Origin: Flagellimonas ochracea
GTDB lineage: Bacteria > Bacteroidota > Bacteroidia > Flavobacteriales > Flavobacteriaceae
Direction of reading: 5' to 3'
DNA: 64,000 nt
NCBI RefSeq assembly: GCF_009903685.1
Contig: NZ_JAAABI010000006.1
Location: 96,252 to 160,251, forward strand
Part shown: in pieces, positions 1 to 8,446 of the stretch
Layout of the letters: each line of letters starts with the position of its first letter
How positions within the stretch are numbered: the stretch's first letter is position 1
Translations under genes and position numbers: made by a program
Notes under the pieces: model-generated
What the model saw: the letters and a program-made list of their open reading frames with translations, nothing else
What the model was told of the DNA's origin: nothing
The model's database searches: none

Positions 1-2
1 TA

Positions 3-1706
3 GCCTCCTTTTTAAAAGACATTCCCGGAGAGCTGTTCGAGCGGCCCTGGATAAACTTTGGCCAAAACCGTACGGAGGCATTGCAACTGGCCCAAGACAA
101 GGGCGATTACCTGTTGATTATCGATGCTGATGAAATTCTCGAGTTCGAACAAGGTTTCGACTGGCCTTCACTTACAGCCGATGCCTACGATATCAAAACC
201 CGTCTGGGCAATTTGGATTACTATAGAACGCAACTGGTGGCCAATGGCCTGAATTGGTATTATGAAGGGGTGGTTCATGAATATATCACCACCGATCAAG
301 ATCATACCAAACAAAAATTGATTGGAGCTACCAATAAACCCTTTCGGGATGGGGCGCGATCATCTGACCCCAACAAATACAGAAAGGATGCCCTCTTGTT
401 GGAAAATGCACTGCTTACCGATCCAACCAATACCCGCAATGTCTTTTATTTGGCGCAAAGTTATAGGGATGCGGCGGAGTACCCGCAAGCGTTGAAATAT
501 TATGAAAAAAGAATTGAAATGGGCGGCTGGGAAGAGGAAGTATGGTATTCGCTGTATCAAATTGCGGTGATCAGTGAGATGCAGAACGAGGATTGGTCCT
601 ACGTTCTACAGGCCTATTTACGGGCTTTCGAATATCGACCCAAACGGGCGGAACCGCTATACAGAATTGTGCTGCACTACCGCATCAACCGACAGTATGT
701 CCTTGGCAACTTATTTGCCACCAATGCTGTCAACATGCCCATACCGGACGATATTTTATTTGTCGAAACCTCGATCTATCGGTATGCCTTGCTAATGGAA
801 TATGCCATATGCAGCTATTGGGTAGGCAACCATGAAGCAGCAATCGATGCCAACAATACCATTCTTTACCGGCGAAATGTTCCGGCAAACGTGGTGCAAC
901 AGGTGATTGCCAACAGAAAATTCAGCCTGAATCGGATCTATCATAAAAATGAGGCCGCTATACCCAAAAAGAATAAGATCATAGTCTTTGTTCCATTTTA
1001 TAATCCCGGACACTTTTTGGACAATTGTATATCGAGCTTGCTCGCGCAAGATTACGATGATTTTGAGATGATTTTTATCGATGATGCCTCAACCGACAAC
1101 AGCCATACAAAGGTGCCCGTTTCCGATTCCAGGGTAACCCTAGTCCGAAATAAGGAACGTATGGGGGGCGGGTACAACATACACACTTGCCTAAGCCAAT
1201 ATTGCAAGGATGATGATATCTACGCCCAAGTTGACGGAGATGACTGGTTGGCCTGCACGGATGCCCTAAGTCATATCAACCAGCAATATAACCAGTACGA
1301 TTGCGAGGTACTATACGGGCAGTTTCGATTTGCCAATGGGGAATATGGCTGGTCTCAACCCTTTTCGGGCAAGCAAGCTTTCTCAAAGTTGCGTTCCTCC
1401 TGGGTTTGCCCGGCCATCAGAACCTTTAGGGCTTTTTTATACCATGAAATAAGCCGTCAAGATCCTGATTACAGTTGTATGAAAGACAAAGACGGCAATT
1501 GGTTTAAAGAAGCTATGGATGTTGCCCTTATCTACCCCATTTTTGAGTTGGCCGGCTTTGACAAAGTCAGGTATAACGATCGGGTATTATATGTCTATAA
1601 CAATGAAAACCCGATTAACATATTCAGGATCAATAGGAGCCAAGAGCTGACCAACCATCAAGAAATCTCGAAGAAAAAGAAGTTTCTGCAGTACGAATTG
1701 TTATAA
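3..1706 (+). CDS. Two-domain family 2 glycosyltransferase with TPR linker, 5' end outside window
   Basis: The reading frame is open to the left edge, so the true start lies outside the window; the TTG at 81 is internal. The visible part begins in the catalytic core of a first GT-A (GT2) domain, with the nucleotide/metal motif LLIIDADEIL near the start. A helical TPR-like stretch follows (NVFYLAQSYRDAAEYPQALK and after). A second GT2 domain starts around position 970, with VFVPFYNPGHFLDNCISSLL, the IDDAST motif and the DGDDW aspartate motif. Such proteins transfer sugars from nucleotide-sugars to glycans or proteins at the cytoplasmic side of the membrane. The acceptor cannot be told. The gene ends at a TAA and no partner follows it, because the next kilobase is relics. 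Family assignment is firm, substrate unknown. Confidence 0.85.
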   Translation, partial: ASFLKDIPGELFERPWINFGQNRTEALQLAQDKGDYLLIIDADEILEFEQGFDWPSLTADAYDIKTRLGNLDYYRTQLVANGLNWYYEGVVHEYITTDQDHTKQKLIGATNKPFRDGARSSDPNKYRKDALLLENALLTDPTNTRNVFYLAQSYRDAAEYPQALKYYEKRIEMGGWEEEVWYSLYQIAVISEMQNEDWSYVLQAYLRAFEYRPKRAEPLYRIVLHYRINRQYVLGNLFATNAVNMPIPDDILFVETSIYRYALLMEYAICSYWVGNHEAAIDANNTILYRRNVPANVVQQVIANRKFSLNRIYHKNEAAIPKKNKIIVFVPFYNPGHFLDNCISSLLAQDYDDFEMIFIDDASTDNSHTKVPVSDSRVTLVRNKERMGGGYNIHTCLSQYCKDDDIYAQVDGDDWLACTDALSHINQQYNQYDCEVLYGQFRFANGEYGWSQPFSGKQAFSKLRSSWVCPAIRTFRAFLYHEISRQDPDYSCMKDKDGNWFKEAMDVALIYPIFELAGFDKVRYNDRVLYVYNNENPINIFRINRSQELTNHQEISKKKKFLQYELL

Positions 1707-1894
1707 AAACTGCTTATCCAATAGTATAGCTCAACAATAAAATATGTTAAATGGGGTCACACAAATATAATATTGCCTTTATTTTCCATTTCCCATCAAA
1801 AATATTTCAAAATCATCATCAACGATGAATGATTGACATACCTCAATTTATAAGGTTAATGTAAACAATTGAAGATTGATCCAGGAAGCTTTCC

Positions 1895-1931
1895 CGCAGG
1901 CGGTCGCGGGTTCAAATCCTGTCATGACCGC
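1895..1931 (+). other. tRNA 3'-end fragment (T-arm plus acceptor strand)
   Basis: GCGGGTTCAAATCCTGT folds as a T-stem of five pairs (two of them G-U type) around the standard TTCAAAT loop. It is followed by CATGACCG, which would be the 3' acceptor strand. The matching 5' acceptor, D-arm and anticodon arm are absent from the preceding 75 bases, so this is a fragment and not a working tRNA. Such pieces are typical att-site remnants left by elements that integrate into tRNA genes. It lies immediately upstream of a cluster of gene relics. Confidence 0.5.
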
Positions 1932-2640
1932 CTCAAGAAACCTTTCTAAATTCGAAAGAATTTTTGTTGGATTACGTTAAAATGAATTTCCTAATCTTAT
2001 TAACTTTTGTCAAATGCATTTCATTGGTAACGAGGTTTTTGTATTTAACTCAAAACCTGTAAGTTTTTCCCCACCATTTTTTTCAGCCGCCATATCGCCT
2101 ATTGCAGGTTGTGCCAAGGAAACAGATTTGAGGAACGCATGGCAGATTAGAAATATTTCTGTTTGGGTCATCCATGGTGCAAAGGACAAAACCATCAATA
2201 TAAATTGTAGTTATGAGGCTGTAAAGCATATCAAAAGTAACGGCGGTAGTCCGAAATTCACAGTTTACCAGGATGTAGGGCATGATCTAGAGGAAATTTG
2301 GGGAAATACATTGTACAACGATGAGTGGTATACCTGGATGCTCAACCAAAACAGAAAAAACAATCTTCCCAAATACATACAACCAAAAAAGAGTATCCTA
2401 AAGGAATACTACGGGCAATATTCGATGGATGGAAATACATTGTCCATAACGATGGAAAATGAACATCTCCAAGTATCTCTTGGCAAGGGACGAACCCGGA
2501 AAATGCAGGCAGAATCGAATACGGTCTTTTCCTTCGAAAAAAGTTCCTTTATTGGACTTAGATTTATTAAAACCGTGGATTCTGTAACCGGTTTCGAAAT
2601 GCTTCCTCAAACTGAAAAAAAAGCGAGTAAGATTAATTAG
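1932..2640 (+). pseudogene. Truncated PHB-depolymerase/esterase-like alpha/beta hydrolase
   Basis: The readable part, ATG at 2014 to TAG at 2640, is only the C-terminal half of a secreted alpha/beta hydrolase. It has the acid-residue strand VWVIHGAKDKTI, the histidine motif YQDVGHD, then a short beta-rich C-terminal domain. The nucleophile elbow (G-x-S-x-G) and oxyanion region are missing, so it cannot be catalytic. Just upstream, in another frame, the ATG at 1982 begins MNFLILLTFVKCISL, which looks like the lost signal peptide. The simplest reading is an internal deletion that joined the 5' end out of frame to the 3' half. The family resembles feruloyl-esterase or polyhydroxybutyrate-depolymerase-like hydrolases. 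It lies next to a tRNA fragment and other relics. Confidence 0.65.
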
Positions 2641-2694
2641 CAGTTTCAAACCTAGAGCCTACTTGACCTCGTAAAACGAACGTTTTCGTGGAAT

Positions 2695-2796
2695 CTAACT
2701 CTCCCCATCAATCCGTCCCATTAACTCGCCGTTTTTTGTGACCGTCCAAAGAGGGAATAGAGACTTTTTAAAAACTATGGGCCGTGCAAGTTGTGA
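2695..2796 (-). pseudogene. Short C-terminal coding relic
   Basis: On the minus strand a 33-codon open stretch reads ...KKSLFPLWTVTKNGELMGR... and ends at TAG (2695-2697). It is limited upstream by an in-frame TGA. The amino-acid pattern looks like a real protein C-terminus, but there is no start codon and I cannot name the family. It sits among other relics in a region without intact genes. Confidence 0.3.
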
Positions 2797-2885
2797 TCAG
2801 ATTCCGTGCTGCGGTATTAATACATTGATAGTATATTACAAATCTCAATTATTCTTGTTCTCAATAAATACCCTTTTCAATTTGC

Positions 2886-3020
2886 CTCTTATGGAAGATG
2901 ATTCTCCTAAGTTCTAATATTTGTCCATTTGTGAGCATGGATGGCAAATATCTATTCTATACCAGCAATCAGGATATTTATTGGGTGGACGCAAGCATTA
3001 TCGAAAACTATAGGGATTGA
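2886..3020 (+). pseudogene. C-terminal relic of a PD40/TolB-type beta-propeller protein
   Basis: The stretch reads ICPFVSMDGKYLFYTSNQDI followed by YWVDASIIENYRD and a TGA at 3018-3020. This is the usual last blade of WD40-like PD40 proteins in Bacteroidota (pattern CPFVSPDGKYLFFTS...DIYWVDA). Everything upstream is lost or out of frame. It is on the same strand as the hydrolase relic at 2.0-2.6 kb. Confidence 0.6.
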
Positions 3021-3414
3021 GCAGTTGGGCAGTGTACTTCGCTAATGTACCATGAGATGCCATCAAGTCTAGGATTCATAAAACTTTTGGGATACCCCAC
3101 TGCTAAAGGTCACTAATTTCCACCTTAGAATTATTTTGCTTCGGTTATGGATGCAGAAAATAAATCATAGGGATTGGTATCACTTTTTTGTAAAAATATC
3201 TGAGGTATATTATTCATATCAACCCCTTTTCCAATTAAACACACTTTTAATAATTTCGTTAAAACTTTATTGGATTCCATGAGGGATAATACTGGAAATG
3301 AGCGACTACCAATATTTGTGATAACACTTCCATAGAGGGATTATTCCTTATTTTTAATTATGACAATAACGGAGCCTTTAATTCATAAGTAACGCACAAC
3401 CAAACAAGACCATC

Positions 3415-4221
3415 GTGAAAACAGTATGGCACGCATTTATTCGTAGTTCAGCATGGCGATGGGCGCAAAAAATAATCCTTTTTATAATTTTCTCCCTTGT
3501 GGTAAATCATTTAGGGTCGCCTGAAAGTTTTCCTGATGGCGAATCGTACCGGTTTCCCATCGAAGGCTTTCTGACCTCCATTGCCTTGTGTATTCTTATA
3601 GGAACCATAGCTGAGCTTAATTTTAAATTTTACGAGAAAAAGTATTTCTCCAAAAAAGTAGACATCGTCTCAATCTCATGGTATATGGTTTCTACTCTTG
3701 GCTACATAACAGTTATGTATGTTCCTTTAGGTATTGCTTTAAATAGAATTGCGGGTGCAGAAACAAAATTCTATTATTTATTAATCGGCCTGCTCCTAAC
3801 CTTGTTGATAAGCTTTGTTCTCATCGGGCTGGCATATGCTCAAGACATATACAATTTGTACAAAAAATCCATAAAAGATGCTGAAATCACCATTGAAAGT
3901 GGAGCGAAAATAAAGAAGCTTACCTACGAACATATTGCTTGCTTTTACAGTGAAAACAAAATGGTCTATACAGTTCAAAATGATGGCACCACAATTACTA
4001 CCGATTTTACATTGAATGAACTCGAAGAAAAAATAAACGCCCAATTGTTTTTTAGGGCCAATCGTCAAATTATCATTCATAAAGATGCGGTTGACCAAAT
4101 TGAGAAGATTGAAAACGGTAAGTTGCGCATTCAGTTAAAAGCTTTCCCTAAAAATGATGCGAATGGTGAAATCAATATTAGTCGGTACAGACGAAAGGCG
4201 TTTATGAATTGGTTCCAATAA
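3415..4221 (+). CDS. Membrane-anchored LytTR-domain transcriptional regulator
   Basis: A 268-residue protein starting with GTG. The N-terminal half has four hydrophobic segments (about residues 15-32, 50-68, 88-108 and 120-142). A LytTR DNA-binding domain follows at about 160-266, recognisable from the pattern KIKKLTYEHIACFYSENKMVY, then RANRQIIIHKDAVDQIEKI and ISRYRRKAFMNWF. There is no receiver domain, so it should sense a signal directly through its membrane part and bind DNA from the membrane. The CPBP protease gene follows 120 bases downstream on the same strand. The gap carries a 10-bp direct repeat spaced like a LytTR operator, suggesting control of that gene. Function by family is secure, the signal is unknown. 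Confidence 0.85.
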   Translation: MKTVWHAFIRSSAWRWAQKIILFIIFSLVVNHLGSPESFPDGESYRFPIEGFLTSIALCILIGTIAELNFKFYEKKYFSKKVDIVSISWYMVSTLGYITVMYVPLGIALNRIAGAETKFYYLLIGLLLTLLISFVLIGLAYAQDIYNLYKKSIKDAEITIESGAKIKKLTYEHIACFYSENKMVYTVQNDGTTITTDFTLNELEEKINAQLFFRANRQIIIHKDAVDQIEKIENGKLRIQLKAFPKNDANGEINISRYRRKAFMNWFQ

Positions 4222-4240
4222 AGGAGGGCGAAAGTGACCG

Positions 4241-4272
4241 ACCATTCAGTTGTAGATTCGCTACCATTCAGT
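4241..4272 (+). promoter_or_regulatory. Tandem direct repeat, candidate LytTR operator
   Basis: ACCATTCAGT occurs exactly twice, at 4241-4250 and 4263-4272, starting 22 bases apart, about two helical turns. LytTR regulators bind two direct repeats on one DNA face; E. coli BtsR (YehT) uses ACC-(G/A)-CT-(C/T)-A boxes separated by 13 bases. The repeat lies between a LytTR gene and the CPBP gene starting at 4348, in the position expected for promoter control. The binding itself is inferred. Confidence 0.6.
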
Positions 4273-4347
4273 AAAATCTAAAGTATTTCTGGGGGTTTTT
4301 CAAAGATTTTATTCGGTATTTGGTTTCGAATTTAAAATCAATTGAAA

Positions 4348-5010
4348 ATGACAAAACTGAGCTTACGTCAAATAGTTATTCCACTGGTAACCTTGGCAAT
4401 TATTTGTTTTATGTATTTTGGGCCCATCACCCGAACTGCTTTTGAAAATATAATTCTCTCCGTAATAATCATTATAGCCAATTATCTCGAATACAAAGGG
4501 AAACCATTTTCGGCACTTGGGTTTTACCGTGAAAAATTTACTGCGAAAAACCTATTACTCCTTGCCCCTTTGGTAGCATTTGTACTTTTTGTGTTTTATG
4601 TCTTTGTCTTGGTCCCGGGAATCGAGATGCTCACGGGAGTTCCCATTGATTATTCTAGCATGTCTCAAGTAAAAGGAAATCTTACAACCACTGTCGTTTG
4701 GTTGTCAATAGTTTGGGCCACCGCAGCGTTTGGAGAGGAAACAATTTTTCGCGGTTATTTTATGCGACAGTTTATCAAATTCTTTGGAGATGGTAAAATC
4801 AGTTTGGTCATTAATGTTCTGATTTTCTGCAGCTTTTTTGGATATATGCATATGCAGCAAGGAATTACGGGACAAATTGTAGCTGGGTCCACCGGAGCCC
4901 TGTTGTCTGTTATATTTTACTTACGTAAATATGATCTGTGGTTTAATGTCATGGTACATGGCTTTTTCAACACCCTTGGTATACTTAGCTTTTACTTTGG
5001 TTTGGCATGA
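4348..5010 (+). CDS. CPBP family intramembrane metalloprotease (CAAX protease-like)
   Basis: About 220 residues with six to eight hydrophobic segments. All three conserved motifs of the Abi/CPBP (Rce1-like) family are present: EETIFR (E-E-x-x-x-R) near residue 130, FGYMH (F-x-x-x-H) near 165 and HGFFN (H-x-x-x-N) near 204. Active members cleave proteins inside the membrane using these residues; in bacteria they are linked to bacteriocin self-immunity and signalling. I prefer ATG 4348 over the TTG two codons upstream. The LytTR gene upstream and the direct repeat between them suggest a regulator-target pair. Confidence 0.85.
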   Translation: MTKLSLRQIVIPLVTLAIICFMYFGPITRTAFENIILSVIIIIANYLEYKGKPFSALGFYREKFTAKNLLLLAPLVAFVLFVFYVFVLVPGIEMLTGVPIDYSSMSQVKGNLTTTVVWLSIVWATAAFGEETIFRGYFMRQFIKFFGDGKISLVINVLIFCSFFGYMHMQQGITGQIVAGSTGALLSVIFYLRKYDLWFNVMVHGFFNTLGILSFYFGLA

Positions 5011-5274
5011 TGATAACAAGTTATACACGGTGAAAAGAATGATTCTTGGTATCCGCGCCTGTTTGTAACCAGTACCACAAATTCTAAATTTCAATGACTT
5101 TCATTTCTACGGAAATCTTTGTGGTAAAATCTATACGTTTTTCAAACGCATAATTTATCAATAATCATAGCGCTTGTTTTCTGCAAGCATAAAAAATTAA
5201 CATCATATTAAACCTTCACATAATTTCATAGTCCAAATGAGAACAAATCAACCTGAAAACCAAAATATAAATTG

Positions 5275-6807
5275 ATGGTAAATTTTAAATATTTCATAAT
5301 CCCAATTGCGCTGTTCCAATTCACATTGGTTTTTGGACAAACTGTTGTCCAAGGTAAGGCAACTTCTTCAAGTCCACTTGCTGAACAAAAGCAGCCACTG
5401 CTGGAGGCCCACAGTAATCTTATCAAGAAAAACGATTCTTTTGTGACGGCTAACCGTGAAAAGATATTCAGTCAAGAATTGGAGTCGTTTAACTTCACCA
5501 TTGATTCTTTGGAGCAAACCGTGCTAAAATTGCTCAAGAAATACAAAAGAAATTCTGAAGAAATAGATGCGAAAATATTAGATAGCTTATTGACTGAAAC
5601 TACATTCAAACACAAACGCTATCGGTTGTTGTATCCAAATAACTATCATCGTTTTGCTAACTTTAAGAAAAACGCAACCGTCTCCAAAGACTATTTTGAA
5701 AATGTGATGAAGGGAAGTTTTGATAACCCTTCCTTAGTTCAGTTTAAGGAGTATAAAAGATGTATGAATTATTATTTTGATATTCTTTCTGCTGGAAAAT
5801 ACAAGTTTTCACATCTTGAATATGTTTCTTTAAAACGTTTGGATAACCGTTACAACGCCATCGTTGACTTGGACGCTCATCAAAGCGTGAAAGATTTTTT
5901 CATTAAGGAACATTTTACTTCCAATATTTGGACCTACCGTGTCGAGGCTTTTGATTACGCTTTCGCGAAAATTTTAGAAGACGTCAAAAATCAAGAGTAT
6001 GTAAAGGAAATTAAGGATACCTACAAAATGGGTAAAGATAGAAGGAATGATGCCAGCGAAATTAAAGTTTACAAAACCGTAGATGGTATCACTCTTAATG
6101 CTCATATTTTCTACCCAGAAAATCATGATAAAACTCAACCAAAACCTGCCCATATATTTTTTAACGGGGGTGGTTGGGCGATTGGATTGCCTGAATGGAG
6201 TTATGGAGCTTGTCAAGGTGCAGCAAAAGATGGAAGAGTTGCAATCGCTTTCGATTATCGAAAGAGAAATGTATACGGTACAGACGTAAAAGCTTCGGTA
6301 AGTGATGCGCTAACTGCCATAGCTTGGGTACGTGAAAATGTGAAGGAATTAGGCATTGACCCAAACAAGATTTTGGCGGACGGTTTTTCTGCAGGTGCAC
6401 ATTTAGCCTTGGTTTCAAGTATGATTGAAGACAGAGAAGATTTTGGGGTGGCGTCAAAATATAGTTCAAAACCAAATGCTATCATTTTAGGTTCTTGCCC
6501 ATACGACATTGAAGGTAGAGATGTTTACAACGTTTCTTACGACACAAAAACGATCTCACCCCTTTATCTTATAAAGGACAACCTTCCTCCCATCCTAGCC
6601 TTCCATGGTGAGAATGATGATATGGTGGAATTTTCTGAATTTGAAAAATTCAGGGATGCTATTCAAAAAACCAAGAATAGTTTCACTTGGCGTTCCTATG
6701 CTGGTGCCGGACATTTTTATTTTAGAGGAAGCTCTCAAAAGGATTCGGATGAAAGAAGAAGACTTACTGAAGAATTTTTGCTAAAAAATGGTTTTAAAAT
6801 TAAATAA
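5275..6807 (+). CDS. Secreted alpha/beta hydrolase (carboxylesterase-like) with long helical N-terminal region
   Basis: I chose ATG 5275 over the adjacent TTG because it begins a clean signal peptide ending near LVFGQ. Residues about 20-260 are a mostly helical, charged region that I do not recognise. The C-terminal part is a BD-FAE/carboxylesterase type hydrolase: oxyanion motif IFFNGGGWAIG, nucleophile elbow GFSAG (Ser about 372), acid in FHGENDD and histidine in GAGHFY. It should hydrolyse an ester in the periplasm or outside the cell. The gene stands alone with an AT-rich leader. A 33-codon relic of an unrelated gene abuts its 3' end. Confidence 0.8.
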   Translation: MVNFKYFIIPIALFQFTLVFGQTVVQGKATSSSPLAEQKQPLLEAHSNLIKKNDSFVTANREKIFSQELESFNFTIDSLEQTVLKLLKKYKRNSEEIDAKILDSLLTETTFKHKRYRLLYPNNYHRFANFKKNATVSKDYFENVMKGSFDNPSLVQFKEYKRCMNYYFDILSAGKYKFSHLEYVSLKRLDNRYNAIVDLDAHQSVKDFFIKEHFTSNIWTYRVEAFDYAFAKILEDVKNQEYVKEIKDTYKMGKDRRNDASEIKVYKTVDGITLNAHIFYPENHDKTQPKPAHIFFNGGGWAIGLPEWSYGACQGAAKDGRVAIAFDYRKRNVYGTDVKASVSDALTAIAWVRENVKELGIDPNKILADGFSAGAHLALVSSMIEDREDFGVASKYSSKPNAIILGSCPYDIEGRDVYNVSYDTKTISPLYLIKDNLPPILAFHGENDDMVEFSEFEKFRDAIQKTKNSFTWRSYAGAGHFYFRGSSQKDSDERRRLTEEFLLKNGFKIK

Positions 6808-6809
6808 AG

Positions 6810-6911
6810 CCTGCAGAGGACAATGTGCCCTATGAAAAGCCCTGGTCCAGTTCTGTAAACCCAACTTTTTACGGAACCATAGAACCTTTTTATGAAAATA
6901 TTTTGGCTTAA
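6810..6911 (+). pseudogene. 3' relic of an unidentified gene
   Basis: Right after the hydrolase stop, in another frame, an open stretch reads PAEDNVPYEKPWSSSVNPTF and continues about 13 residues to a TAA at 6909-6911. The composition is strongly protein-like but there is no start. It is the tail of a gene whose body was deleted. I suspect an oxidoreductase of the Gfo/Idh/MocA kind but cannot support that. Confidence 0.4.
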
Positions 6912-7114
6912 TTCTTTCTAAAAAATTTGGTTTTTAATAGAGTATATAAATAGTGAGGAACGAACGGCTTTATGCCGTCCCTTTTCCGAATAAAATTTTG
7001 CGAGTTTACCTTAGTGATGAATATTGGTATGAATACCCAAACATCCATTGGAATAATCAATGTTTATACGAATGAAATAATCTAAATATCGCAAAACTTG
7101 TTCTTTAAATTTAG

Positions 7115-7142
7115 AATATCGCGTATCGCGATACGCGATATT
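7115..7142. promoter_or_regulatory. 28-bp perfect palindrome, candidate operator of the TA-like module
   Basis: A perfect 28-bp palindrome built of nested TATCGCGATA and ATATCGCG units, with its centre at 7128/7129. The same TATCGCGATA core recurs at 7187-7200, next to the start codon. Two copies flanking a candidate promoter fit autorepression by the winged-helix protein encoded next. Confidence 0.75.
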
Positions 7143-7155
7143 TTTATTTATATCA

Positions 7156-7186
7156 TTGTTTTATAATGTTTTATATGCTAATATTG
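7156..7186 (+). promoter_or_regulatory. Candidate Bacteroidota-type promoter
   Basis: TTG at 7156-7158 and TAATATTG at 7179-7186 are separated by 20 bases. This approximates the Bacteroidota sigma-70 consensus (TTTG, 19-21 bases, TAnnTTTG) with one mismatch in the -7 box. It lies between the two palindromes, so repressor bound at either would block it. Confidence 0.4.
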
Positions 7187-7200
7187 CATATCGCGATATG
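7187..7200. promoter_or_regulatory. 14-bp palindrome CATATCGCGATATG, second operator
   Basis: A perfect palindrome sharing the TATCGCGATA core with the 28-bp palindrome 45 bases upstream. It ends 8 bases before the ATG at 7209, so a bound repressor would cover the transcription start and ribosome-entry region. Confidence 0.7.
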
Positions 7201-7208
7201 GAATAATT

Positions 7209-7727
7209 ATGAGTAAAAGTAGTTTGCAGCAAATGAAACCCCAAGATATAGTAGTCTTGGCAAAACTAATTGCCATAAACGACCCCGACTACACTCAAAT
7301 GGCATTGTCCGAAATGCTTTATATGAGCCAGTCCGAAATCAGCAGTTCCATATCAAGGTCTTCATATGCCGGACTTATCATAAATAAGGGAAAGGAGGTC
7401 AACCGAAAATTATTTTTTGATTTTATCAAATGTGGTTTGGCGGTGGTTTTCCCCCAACACCCAGGTGCCATAGTAAGGGGTACTGTAACGGCCCATAGTG
7501 CTCCGCCATTGGATATGGAAATCGTGAGCGAGGAAAAATATGTTTGGCCATATGCCAGGGGGAGTTCAAGGGGGCAGAGCATAGACCCTTTGTACCCAAC
7601 AGTACCCAAAGCCGTGGCTTTAGATTCCTCTTTGCATGAATTATTGGCCTTGATGGATGCCATTCGTGTAGGAAGGGCACGGGAAAAAAATAGGGCATTG
7701 GAACTCTTAGAGCAACGTATATGCTAA
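7209..7727 (+). CDS. Winged-helix DNA-binding protein, putative antitoxin/autorepressor
   Basis: 172 residues. The N-terminal 75 form a winged-helix candidate (DIVVLAKLIAINDPDYTQMA, then LSEMLYMSQSEISSSISRS, helix-turn-helix-like). The C-terminal part (about 85-172) has no domain I recognise. It overlaps the following nucleotidyltransferase gene by 7 bases, so the two are translationally coupled. The order, DNA-binding protein first and AbiEii-like nucleotidyltransferase second, matches type IV or MNT-type toxin-antitoxin modules. The palindromes in its leader suggest it represses its own operon. It could also be a plain regulator of the nucleotidyltransferase. Confidence 0.65.
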   Translation: MSKSSLQQMKPQDIVVLAKLIAINDPDYTQMALSEMLYMSQSEISSSISRSSYAGLIINKGKEVNRKLFFDFIKCGLAVVFPQHPGAIVRGTVTAHSAPPLDMEIVSEEKYVWPYARGSSRGQSIDPLYPTVPKAVALDSSLHELLALMDAIRVGRAREKNRALELLEQRIC

Positions 7728-8416
7728 AGAACACGTTAATCAATAGAGCGGCAACGAAAAAAGTGGCTCTGGCTTTAGGGGATTTAAACCAGGAAGTAGT
7801 TTACGTAGGCGGGGCCATGGTAAGTCTTTATATTGACGACCCTGCCGCCGAAGATATTAGGCCGACCAAAGACATAGACCTAACTTTTCAGCTGGCCACT
7901 TTCGCCAAATTGGAAAAATTACGAATGCAATTAATTGAAAAAGGGTTTACCCAAAACGCGGAGGATACCGTGAACTGTAGGTTTAGGTATGAAGATTTAA
8001 AAGTGGATGTTATGTCAACCCAAAGTGTCGGATGGGCGCCATCCAATCGATGGTTTGCCCAAGGTTTTGAAAAAGCCATTGAAAAGGTTTTGGATGAAGT
8101 GACCATCAAAGTGTTGCCATTACCCTATTTTTTGGCCACGAAGATAGAAGCGTTTTTTGACCGGGGAATACAAGATATTTACGCCAGCCATGATTTAGAG
8201 GATATTGCCTACCTGTTCAATTACACGACAGATATTGACAAGCAAGTTCTGGTTTCTGAAAGCGAAGTTAAGCCGTACTTGATTGAAAAACTGAGGGCAT
8301 TCAAAAAAGATAGTACGATTCTAACCGCCATTCGCGGCAGTTTATATTACAGCCAGGCAGATGAACGGATGGAAATCATACTACAACGTCTTCATAACAT
8401 AATCGACAGTAAGTAA
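7721..8416 (+). CDS. AbiEii-type nucleotidyltransferase, putative toxin
   Basis: 231 residues with the DNA polymerase beta-like nucleotidyltransferase core: GG at residues 30-31 in VVYVGGAMVSLY, the Asp pair in TKDIDLTF (D51, D53) and a third Asp in KVDVMS (D96). The C-terminal helical part has the AbiEii/DUF1814-like pattern LPYFLATKIEAFFDRG followed by HDLEDIAYLF. Toxins of this class transfer NMPs to tRNA or proteins and block translation. The target here is unknown. It overlaps the winged-helix gene by 7 bases and has no ribosome-binding site of its own. Confidence 0.7.
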   Translation: MLKNTLINRAATKKVALALGDLNQEVVYVGGAMVSLYIDDPAAEDIRPTKDIDLTFQLATFAKLEKLRMQLIEKGFTQNAEDTVNCRFRYEDLKVDVMSTQSVGWAPSNRWFAQGFEKAIEKVLDEVTIKVLPLPYFLATKIEAFFDRGIQDIYASHDLEDIAYLFNYTTDIDKQVLVSESEVKPYLIEKLRAFKKDSTILTAIRGSLYYSQADERMEIILQRLHNIIDSK

Positions 8417-8446
8417 TAGGGGATTTTACACCGAAAAAGCAAGGTC

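Larger units (their letters stand above)
2641..3414. other. Degenerate intergenic region
   Basis: No intact gene is present. The stretch holds the two relics listed at 2695-2796 and 2886-3020; the rest (3021-3414) is AT-rich with no open frame that looks coding. The end of the region must carry the promoter of the LytTR gene that starts at 3415. Confidence 0.6.
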
